In this document: one piece after another, positions 50,493 through 62,400 of the stretch
Numbering within the stretch: the stretch's first letter is position 1
How the letters are laid out: every line of letters begins with the position of its first letter
Assembly: GCA_035041965.1 (NCBI GenBank)
Contig: JAPYMA010000173.1
Span: 1 to 64,000, forward strand
DNA from: Anisakis pegreffii
Lineage: Eukaryota > Nematoda > Chromadorea > Rhabditida > Anisakidae
DNA length: 64,000 nt
Direction of reading: 5' to 3'
The notes under the pieces: model-generated
Databases searched by the model: none
What the model saw: only the letters and a program-made list of their open reading frames with translations
What the model was told of the DNA's origin: nothing
Position numbers and translations under genes: made by a program

Positions 50493-53400
50493 GTTGGTTT
50501 TTCGTTAGTGTTCTTGCCGGAGAATCTGCAATTTTAGAGTCATTTCTTAGAGTCGTTCAAATATTTGTTGAGTTAATGCACACAGGATTTGAGTAAGCAC
50601 AAGTGTTGATAACCATTGCTTGCCATCGTATTTTTCGATGGCGCCAACGCATTCAGCAAATCTGCATACTTATTTGCTTGCTGGTCAATAGTGTTGTTGC
50701 AATTCCATAGTTTTAGTTTATGACTTCATATCGTTTCGTTGCATTTTCACACGCGAATCGAGATTGCTGTGCTAATGGGTATGCAAAGTGAATGTGTGCA
50801 AACGTTGATAAGGATTGCTTATCAGCAAACAGATACAAGAACTTAGGAATTCATAAGCAGATTCGTGCAAATAATTCGATGCAAACAATAAGAACTCGGA
50901 ACCGAATTGACACGAACAGATAAGCGATGCGATGCGTAAGCAAAAATTAACATGAACCATTCTCATGAACAGATATCGATTGTCATTTGTAAATGAGAAC
51001 AATCAGAATGAAGTCGATTGATAAGATTCTAAATAAATAACACTAGGTCATGATAGTATGGGCTTACAATTAGTCAACAACAATGAATGTCGATCCTAGT
51101 AACCTGTTTTTTTTCTCGCTCAAATACTGCCATCATATCAAATTTCTGCTTCGAACGTTGCATCTCAAACGTGAGCAATTTATTCAATCCATAGAAAAGA
51201 AACATGCAAACGAGATGATTTAACGGTACCCGGTCAATTTGCCTAAAGACATTTTGTCTAACGACAGTTTGCCTAAAGACACGTTGCCTAACGGACAGTT
51301 TGCCTAAATTACGTTTTTTAATGGATATTTCGCCTAATAGGCAAATGGTTCCTTAGGCAAATTGCCCGTTAGGCAAATTATCTTTAGGCAAATTGACCGG
51401 TCACGGATTTAACATGGCTCAATCAGTCACCACCTAAATGATCCGTGGTCATAGCATGTGTTAAATAATCGAGTTAGTGCTCTTCTTATAGATTATGCGC
51501 TCTATTTTACAAATAGATGAGTAACTAAACTGACGGATGACCACATTTCAGCCGTCCTACTGGGCACCTAAGTGGTGTGGGCGAAAAACAACCAAATTTC
51601 AACAGCACCAGCCAAAACGCTCGTTTCTGCAGAAGATGAGCATTTCCAGTAATTCAACAAATCGACGCAGAACTATCAGTTCATGCGGACGAAGTTCCGT
51701 TTCATCAAAATACGCTTCTACTATAGAATCGAATTCGAGTGGTGAATCCACGACGATCAATATCGTCAATCTCAGCAAATGCTATTCAAAGAGACTATTC
51801 GTGAAGGTAGTCTCATGTTGAATTTGATTGCTTCACTGCTTTTGATCATGCCAATATTGAAAATTTTCTAAAATGTTTCGTTTCAATTTTTGTTGAATAA
51901 TACGGACTGGAATTATTTTCTGAGAAGGAAAGCTTAATTTCTGATTCCTTCCTATTATCCGTTTTACCTGCAATCAGTCAACTTTTTATAACTTAACAAG
52001 TACACTTGAAAAATGATCTTCTTTAGAAGGACAAGCAAAAGAAGAAAGCCGTAAACAAATTGAATCTAGAGGTCTATCGCGGTCAAGTGACTGCTCTACT
52101 TGGTCACAACGGCGCTGGTAAAAGCACCACGTTCTCTATGCTGACAGGTTCCTTGCTAAGCATTGAAATTACGATATTGCTTATCGTTAATAATTTACAT
52201 GCTCAGTCTTGAATAACATTTTACTACAAGCTTCTTCTGGTATGACTAAGTATCACTTTTTCATTCCCTGCCTCAACCTTTCAACACGGGAGACTATTGC
52301 TATTCAAAGAAACTATTGATGTCAAAACGCTCCAGAAACTATCTCTCCCATTGATTTCGGTCTCATCAATTCATTTAGCCATCTCCAAGATATCATTCCA
52401 GCTCTAACTCTATAATGCGTATTGCATCAAAATGTTCAGTACACCACTGAAAACGTAACGTGAAACGCATATTGTTTTGCATTGTTTCTACAGCTTACGG
52501 CAGAACTTTTTTGAGACGTTCCATTGCCCCAAAACTTCCTCCGCATATGGAATGTAATTTTTCTAACTGTGGGTCAACACTGTTTCATGAGTGACGAAAC
52601 CGACATCTGGAACTGCGTACATCAACGACTATGATATTTGCAAAGCTCTACCGAAAATCCGTTCATATCTGGGAATATGCCCACAATACAACATTCTGTT
52701 TGGAACACTGACCGTGCTCGAGCATCTCGAATTCTTTTGCAAGGTGCAGTCGGTATATTCGATGTCGAAACGTTGTCGTATCATGAAGTTTCAGTTGTTG
52801 AGAGCTGATTTGATGCTACTTAGCTGTGCTGCAACCACTGTGAAGGATCCATTCATCCGTGATGGTGTTGAAGTTCTTCAGTAGTGCAATTCAACAAAAA
52901 AAAAAAACACCTCTCTTATTCGTATATGAGTAAGAGTAGCAGAAATAGTAGAAATGAATAGCCGAAACCAGTTCAGATTTTTGCCTCCATCACGAAAATG
53001 AGCTTATTGTTCAATTTTATGGATGGGTTTTTTGTAAAATCCATCTGAAGTTTCTACACCACTGGAAAGATACACATTTATGAATTGTTACCAAGATCAA
53101 TCAGTAAGGAGCAAGAAAGCCTTATTCAAAAGCCAAATTTTGTGCGGACAATGATTGCGAACCCAGTTTCTCACAAAGCAGCCTCGTTTATCTCTAATTT
53201 CCAAATGAATAATTCTAAAATTCTCCGAAAAAAAAAGCAGATAAACGCGATTCATAGAACGTGGTGAGAGGCGACGTACACGTACTGTAGAGTGCATGCA
53301 AATATGGAATGAGATTTATCCAGTGTGAAATAAACCTTATTGAGCGTATTTACTGTGATATAAGCGTCAAAAGATCATCTGGAATGCAAGATATTAATTT

Positions 53401-56400
53401 CTTTTTTAAATCGCTGTAATGTTTCGTCAAATAGAAACTAACCGGCTTTCTCATATTCATATGCCAGTGAAAATTTTCGTTAAAAGAGTAACTGCTCACA
53501 AAGCGTAACCGGTCAATCTGCCTAAAGACACATTGCCTAACGGACAGTTTGCCTAATGGACAGTTTGCCTAAGGAACATTTTGTTTATGAGGCGAGATAT
53601 CCATTAAAAACCCGTAAGTTAGGCAAACTGTCCGTTAAGCAAACTGTCGTTAGGCTAAATGTCTTTAGGCAGATTGATCGGTCATAATCACGAAGACATC
53701 ACAAAGTTGCTCATGGGTATCAGTTGACTGACTGATCGTATTCTGCAGCTGAAAGGACGTAAATGGAACAGTGAAAAGGCGAACGAGTTGATGAAGGACT
53801 TGAAGATCGATTCAAAAGCGAACGCTTACGCTGCAACTCTTTCAGGTGGACAAAAACGGAAACTTTCATTGGGTATCGCTCTTATCGGTGGTTCTGAAGT
53901 GAGTTTACGATTAGCCTTCGTGATGAAGTTGAAAACGAATTCGGAACAAGCACTCGGCTAGCATCGTTCGTGTCTTTCTCCGCATATGACTATTCTTAAA
54001 TACTCGTGTCTCTGCCTGGATTTTTAAATACGCTGTTTTGTGGAGTCCGATCGTGAACAGTGGAATTTCATGTTGATTATGGAGTTGCAGGTGGTAATGT
54101 TGGACGAACCAACATCAGGAATGGATCCTGGAGCAAGGCACGACACTTGGTCGTTAATTCAACGCGAAAAGGTATGGTGTGTGATTCCAAACGCACCTTG
54201 AGACTGTACACTAAGCGACAGCACTTGATGGATAATGTAGAATGCTGTTGATTTCCAGGGGAAAAGAACAATTTTACTAACGACACATTACATGGAAGAG
54301 GCAGACATATTGGGTGATCGAATTGCAATTATGAGTCATGGTGAGCTGCAGTGCTGCGGATCAAGCATGTTCCTAAAGAACCTGTACGGTATGTGACATC
54401 AATGTCAATCATCCGTTAATCAGCGAACGTAAACGTCCGTTATTCGTTCTTACCGTTCAATAGATACATGATATAAGACCTACGACGAAAAGAGTTTGTG
54501 ATGTTGATAGCGATGGTAGTAATAGCCATACCAATAACATCGGTGAAGATAATAGCAACGATAACTGTAACAGAAATTCCAACAAGTAAAACTATTAAAT
54601 TTTGTTGATTCATTTTAGTTGCTAGGGATATGAAGGAGTTGTAAAATTGATAATTTGAAAGTGCTATTCGGCCTTTCCAGGTGATGGGTATCATCTGACG
54701 GTCGTCTACGAGAAAAATGTCACCGACATTGAAAAGATCGCTGGAGAAACGTTGGATTATCAATTGAGAACACTTAAACTGATTCAGAAATATTGTCCAG
54801 ACGTGAAAATGCGAACTGCTTTGTGTTCAGAAGCCACCTTCGTGTTGGGATGGAAGTACAGGCAAAGGTTTGTTGGATAAACATTTAAATGCGCAGCTGA
54901 ACAGTAATATCTGTGCTAAATGTTGATCGAATTTATAGCTGAATTGTTCGATTCGATAAATGTTAATCAATACTCAATATTTCAACTACTCTGAACTTAT
55001 GCGTTGATGAAAAATTGGATTTCAATAATTCAATTGTTGCATTTAAAAAACCAAAAAAAATTGTTTAGCGGGTTGATAGAACCATTCTGACACTGATGAG
55101 CATCAAACAAGAGTGGAGTTTTTTCTGCGATCGAAAAATAACGGGTGAATAAGTACTTGAGAGGCTTTCGCTTCATTTGCTAGGCGATTCTCTTGATTTG
55201 TCGATTAAAATTTGCTGAACAGTACCGTTGACATTCATTCATTCGCTGCTCTTCAGGTTCCCTCAGATGTTTCGTGAGTTTGAGCAGAGCACTTCGATGC
55301 TAGGAATTGCATCTTTCGGTTTGTCGATCACCACAATGGAAGACGTCTTCTTGCAGTACGTATTGCAAATTATTTTTAAAATACTGAGCAAGGTATTCAT
55401 CGAGAGCTTTAATCTCGCAACTTCCTGATTGACTACAGTTCATATCACTGCTTGATCATTCAACAATGACTGAAATATTGGCTGTCTATGTATTTTAAAA
55501 TGTAACTTGAGGTAGCAGTCTTGAGCACTTCAGGGTCGACAGTTTGTCAGAGGAGAAAATCAGAAAGGAGAGTGTGTCAAGCAGAAGGGCGAGTGTGTCA
55601 AACAGAAGGGCGAGTGTGTCAAGCAAGACGGCGAGTGTATCAAGCCAAAACTTTCCGTCGAAGAGCGAAGAAACCACCGCATCTAATGAAGTGGACATTG
55701 GAAACAATCCTTACGACGACAAATTAATCACTCGTACTCAACACCATTCACTTGATCACTACTAATCACTCAATATCATACACTTTTTGGCATATTTTAC
55801 CTAATTCAACGTGTGTATTTAACTTCCCAACAGTATAATCACAACCACAACCGAAAAGCCAGCAAGTGCTTTCTAATAAGTTTCGACGGATTGTATTAAG
55901 CAGTCTCATTAGAGTCCCCAGTAACGCATTAATGCAGTTGTTTTTCAGCGCTCTTATTGCATCAGTATTTTATGCTTATCTGAATTTGTAGAAATCAAGA
56001 TTGGTCGACGCCTTCATGGATTCGCGTATTATCGTCAGCACATTCGTGCAATGTTCATGAAGCGATTGATTTTTTCGTGCAGGAAGTGGACGCAGTTTAT
56101 TCCACAACTTCTTTTGCCGGTAAATGAGAAACTTTTCTTTTATATCTAGTAATACAATTACCTTATTCTGGTAATACATTCTAGTAATACATCAGCTTAT
56201 AATACATTATCTTGTGCAAAATTTTGGAAATACTTGCATTGTTTTTGATTGCTTATATGCTAGGAAAAAGTTTGCATCGGAAATTGAATCAGAACGATGT
56301 GCCAGGCAAATACTGGATCCCAGATTTGCTTTTTTGCTGGAGTTGAACAATGTTCATTTGATTATGTTTGAAACGAGGAATATGTCTTTCTTGTTTTTAG

Positions 56401-59400
56401 GTCGGCTATTTGGCACTGATGATTTGGTCGGCACTCATCATGCCATCGGCTAAGGTTCAGCCATCGCTCCCAATCACTATGAAACCTTACTCAGACGCTG
56501 ATCATGCAGCAAATGTTTATGTTCAGAATGCTAGTGTTTTTCCTGCCTTATGGAACTGTACACTTCCTCAGTGAGTGCCAACAATAAGCTTATTTCTTTC
56601 CATCAATTAACGGTTTCTTCATCAGAGGAGTCATTTAAAACAGTTTAGTGCTACTGCACTAACAATGAGATCACACGACCTCAAGGCATTTTTTTGGAAA
56701 CTCTTTCGTTGCACTTCGAATACAATTGGGCTCGTTCTCTAATTAACAAATTTCGAATACATTATCAGTTTAGATTGATCAATGAGACGATTCGTGCACA
56801 AAATCCAGAGGTTCCATTCAATGAGACAGTTTCCGGGAATATTTCTAAGCTGATACTTCACGATACCACATCGGTTGGTTGCCTACAATTTTAGCGAGCG
56901 AATATTCAAGTATTATTTCTTATTCTCGCTGAGCGTTGAATTGGTAGGTAGAGTTGCGTCACGGACCTCCAAGAATCGGAGTCCCCGAGGGTATGGTTTG
57001 AGGACCCCGAGTATTTTCGACGTTCCAGGGGGCCTTTTACCCTACCTCTTATCCTCAGGGCTCTGTTCTTACTCTTTAGGCGTGGAAGCCCACGACTTTG
57101 GGGACTAACGAGCCCAATTTTGCCACTGACCTAACCCTAACCGGCGGACTGGTTCCTTTCACTGTTGCGTTGCGAATTTATGGTCTGGATACAAGGTTTC
57201 AGCATAACTATAAGTTATTCTGCTAGGAATATCACCCAAGTGGCTTGCAATATGTTTCTGCTTCGTTGTATCATCCATGAATCCATCGCGTATGAATTTT
57301 AGGAAGGCATGAGATATTTTGGAATACATGATCCAGTCGCTTTTCGGTACAGTATCGATGTAATCCTACAATCTATAGTTGGTGAGTTCATCATATTGTA
57401 TTTATTTTGCTAATTTTCTTCCTTGAAACTTGACAACTGTTCGCCTCACAGGGACTGCTTTCCAAAATAAATGACTGCGTGGATTATCAAAATCCCGATA
57501 GTGTCGTAAAATATGTTGAGACATCAAAGTGCTCATGCCTACGAATGGTGAAGTCATGCACATAAATCCGTGCCATACTTACATAATGAGCATATTTTAG
57601 CAATGTTCAACAATTTCGGTCTCGCAACACCTGCATTAGCACTAAGTATTGCGGATTCTGCAATAATGCGTCTTGCAACGAATAAAAATCTCAGTCTGCT
57701 AGTAAGCATTTTTCATTCATTCTTGTTTAATATTCTTCAATTTCATTTCTTGAGTCAATCTGTCTTCGCAGTCGAATGAAGTCGATTTATGCTTGTCAAC
57801 GACTACTTTCGACCGAACTTATCCGTTCAGCACTAAATGATCTCAAGCAGAAAACGTATCCATCTCATTTTATGACAACATCGATTTCTCTCCGTTGATG
57901 CGGCGAATTCATATCTCCGAATTGAGACTCGTCATTTTCGTAGGTATCCAATCATCCTCTACCACCGACAACAGCTGATCAGCTGAAGAATAAAATCGTC
58001 AACAATACACCAGCATCGATCATTGCTTATGCGATCGTAACATCGATGAGTTTGGTTGTGTCAGGATTTGCGTACTTTTTGATTCGTGAACGACGAACAA
58101 ATTCAAAACATATGCAAGTAAGCGTGACTTTATTACTCACGAGGAGAATTTTCAACAATTCCTTGCAACCAAACTGCTCACAGAACACTGATCGTGTATG
58201 GTCTTTTAAGCAGTTATTTTGTTTTCGAATCATTACTGCAGATGATGAGTGGACTCAATCCGTTGACGTATTGGTCAATGGCCTATTTGTGGGACATTTG
58301 CTGTTTCTTGTTGACAATAGTCCTGTTCATTGGTGTCATTTGTGGATTAGATGTTAAGGTTCGTTCTGACAGCTTATAAGTCTCTTTTCATAGCAAGCAA
58401 TCTTGATTTCTCTAGCATTTTGTAACATTGGACAAAATTAATCGCTCAACATATTGTATCGACGATAATATAGATATTTCAATCTGTTCAAATTGCAATT
58501 GCTTTGACGGTGTGTAGCGCAGTTGCAGCGGTATGACCAATCATATTATGCTTGTTTTAGGAGTATACATCACGGAGTGACGTACCGTTTCAGCTTTTAC
58601 TTGTGATGCTTCTCACGGGATGGGCCCAAATCCCATTTGTATATGTATTTTCATTCGCATTTACATCGCCTCCAAAGGGCTACACACTCATTGTGATGTA
58701 CAACATTATCACGGGTTTGTTTTTGGTTGTTTCCTAATCGAAACATTTCTTTATTTTTCCCCATCAGCCATCATCTGTATGTATAATCAGCTGTCATGTC
58801 GATCTGTGAAACGTGCAGAGGCTTCTTTTGCTTTGGCGAAGGACGAAACGACATCTCACAGCTGAACATTGGAAACTATAAGCGAGTGTCGCTTATAGTT
58901 TCCAATATCCTCTAAAGTGCTAGGATCAATGAATTTCAGGTATGATTGGTCTCCTAACGGTTCCCATAATTGCGCAAGCAGTTAATAAGGATGTCGCTGA
59001 AACAGTATCAATCATTTTCTCGTTCACTTTCTCAACATATAACATTGGAAATTGTTTCTTAAAAATATACAAAAATGAATTCGGTCTAAACGCATGCAAA
59101 GCTGTTGACTGTTCAACGGTCATCATCAAACGTTCTCTTGCGATGTGCTGTGGATCGAAGCAAAGTGAGCGGTTTTGATGGCATTATACATTTGATCTGT
59201 TAAGCTTTAAAAAACTCGTTCGAAGGATAAATAGTTTCTGCTGAAGCATCTGCAAGCTGAACTCGTACTTCCATGTCCCCGGATTTTAGAAACTGCAGCC
59301 AAGAAGTCGTTGGGTGATCGGCTCATTCGAAAAGTATCGATATTTGGGTTTGAATAGCACTGAATACTGCTGGATGGTCTAAGTGTCCCGAGTTTGAGTG

Positions 59401-62400
59401 TGAGTGTGAGAATAAGACGAAGGCCAAATGTATGTGTGGCAATAGGCCGCTTATTTCCAGGCTTACATTTGGCTAAGCTTAAGCCGATCGGAAATTTTGA
59501 GTTGTCGATAGTTTGGTGTTAACTCAATGGTGCAAGAAAGATAAGTTTCAAAGCCTTTGGTGCGAGAACGTTATTTCAGACAGAATTTATTCCGAGGACG
59601 TTCTGAGCGAGACTGGGAGACGAGGCATTCTTACCGAACTGCTCTTCCTCACAATTCATGGGATCGTATTTTGGATAGTCATGATGATTATTGAATATGA
59701 TTTGTTTAGCAAATTAAAATATGCGATTGGTCGTAGGAAACGCGATAAAATTGCGGACAGTTCAACGTTGTTTGCTAATGCAGTTAGTGAAAATGTTTTC
59801 TGTGCTGAAAGAATAACTTTTAAAACTGTTAATCCACTTGTGCACTTGATTGATGATAGTGATCATTGAGATCCTTTATATCTGCTTCATAGTTGGAAAT
59901 TCAAAATATTTCTGTCAGTCTGTTGGAACAGAACAAAACGTGATAGATAGGATTTGACAATTGTAATGTGCCGTTGTTGGGAGAGTTCTGAAACACTCCA
60001 CTTGATCATATCGTCGAATTTTCATTTCAGGAGTTTTTAGATACAGCCGAGATGAGAAAGCAGTCCACCAGTTCCCTGGACTCAGATGTTGCTCTGGAGC
60101 AGTACACTGTCCAGAACATGCATCCAGCTGAATCGGCTGTTGTTGTGCGAGATCTACACAAACAATATGGCAAACTGCACGCAGTTAATGGCATTTCGTT
60201 TCATGTTGAGAAGGAATCTTGTTTTGGTCTTCTCGGTATCCATTCTCGATATAATTTTTGTTTTTAAGCAATGTTTGATAGACCGATTATTGAATCCCTT
60301 CAGGTACGGAAGTTTGCGAATGATTGACCAATTTTATGTTGACATATGTTGGGAGCACGGGAAAATGTTTAGCAGTAAAATCACATTTTATCAAATGATA
60401 CATGGAAATTCATTTAGGAGTGAATGGTGCCGGTAAAACATCCACATTCCAAATGTTGTGCGGTGAAAATAGGATATCGTCGGGTGATGCCTTCATTAAG
60501 GGTTACAGCGTGAAGAACAATTGGAAAAAAGTGAATCATTTCATTTTTTTTCTTTTGGAATAATGATCACTGAATGATCATTCAAAAACTATTATCAGAA
60601 ATCGAATCATTTCTGCCAATAGCTGATAACTTTCCGTTTAGTTCACTTATTCGTGTCAATTTTGTTTGCATGAAATTGCAAGCTGATTACTTGAAATGGT
60701 TGCGGTAATAGTGCATGTCCATCAGGCGTCTCTGCATGTCGGCTATTGCCCACAGTTCGATGCGGTGATTGAAGAGATGAGTGGCGAAGAAACGTTGAAG
60801 ATGTTTGCACGAATTCGTGGCATACATGAAACCGATATTACACCAATGGTGAACGCAACGATACGTGCGATTGGCGTTGAACGATATGCCAAACGACAGA
60901 TTAAAACTTACAGGTTATTACTAATTATAGATGAGAAACACCAAACAGTGATCGTGTTTTGTGATCATCACAGGTCATCCTGGCCAGTCCTCACCTCGTC
61001 CACTTTTGCCGTGACCGTTTCTCGTTTCGTCTTGTTTAGTTTAGGATCGTCTGATCGTTTGTCATCTCACCGTCTCGTCGAGGAACTGACGAGCAATGGT
61101 GGAAAAGCTATGGAGACTGAGGTTTATCTAAATACCCCACCCGAAATCCCTTCCTTATGTTCTCAAGAAGTAATGGGAGTGCATGGTTAAGCCAAGAAGA
61201 AGCTGATCATAGTGTGGCTTTTACTCGGCAGCGGATCATAGTGTGATCATAATGCTAATCATAGTGTGGGTTTTACCCAATACATTTTTCGAGAGGATTT
61301 CGTAACGGATCAAAATGTACACCATCAAATTCTGGCCACCAAATTCAATCCTTGGATTGGAGAAAGAACCATGGAGAGAAAGCACACAGTCCAACGAAGA
61401 TATCTTTGGTTGCTGACTGAATTTATTACTGATTATTACGGATTCATCTTTCGTGACCAGTTTATAAACCTATGTTCCCAAATTTATGTAATATCCGAAT
61501 TATTCTAAATGCTGATTGATATTATTGTTGTGAATGTGGCAATATTTCAGTGGTGGTAATAAACGGAGACTGAGTCTGGGTATAGCATTGGTGGCTCTAC
61601 CGGATGTGTTGTTGCTAGATGAACCAACGACTGGAGTTGACCCGAAAGCAAGACGATTAGTTTGGAATATTCTATCCAAAGTTGGTTGTTCTCATGCCTT
61701 GCTCAGAAATTACCGCTCATCAAGCTCCATTGCAGTAACAAATTATTAACTCATACTGAGCTATTCTTGTCGTCCATATTCCATTATGAATAATAACCTT
61801 ACCTTGCGGCCTGTCTTCGCTCTTTTCGTGGACGCAGATCAACCGATCCCCATGTTACTCTATGCTGCGCAGACCTCTTCCATTTCTGACCAAACATTCT
61901 GACAAGTGGTTCATCCCATCTCATTCGCTGTCTGCCCAAGAGCCTCTTCACTCCTCTTGGAATCCAATGTGTTATTCGACTAGAATAATAACAATAGATT
62001 GAAAATTTTAACAGAGTTCGTCGATGCAGTCAGGTGACCAATGGGGCTCAACAACGACATCGTTTTCAGCATCTAACTGTACTTAGAATCGGAGTACAAA
62101 CTGAGCATGCATAAATCTCATAATAGTGCAGATAATTAGAGTGATAACTGTTATCAAACCAAACAATATAAAATGAATGATGCCAGGTACGTGAGCAAGG
62201 GACAGCCATAATCCTCACATCACATACAATGGAAGAGTGTGAAGCGTTATGCACAGAACTTGCCATCATGGTATCTGGCCGTTTCCGATGTATTGGCAGT
62301 GCGCAGCATTTGAAATCGAAGCACGTTATCAGCTCTATTGTTATTACCATTTTCTCCGGGAATGTAAGAAAAACGATTGAACCGAAGTTCATCCGAGTAT

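Noticed and set aside
51227..51404. GCCTAA/TTAGGC words as an interstitial nematode telomere array
   Set aside because: The words are spaced about 16 nt apart on two opposed arms and bounded by terminal inverted repeats; a telomere array would be a tandem 6-mer. The same layout recurs in two other copies.
57128..57142. taaccctaacc as telomeric sequence
   Set aside because: Fewer than two units, and not the nematode telomere repeat.
57150..57290. Open frame in ABCA intron 22 ([17 protein letters not shown]) as a missing exon
   Set aside because: It has an in-frame TAG, no fitting splice pair, and exons 22 and 23 already join in phase.
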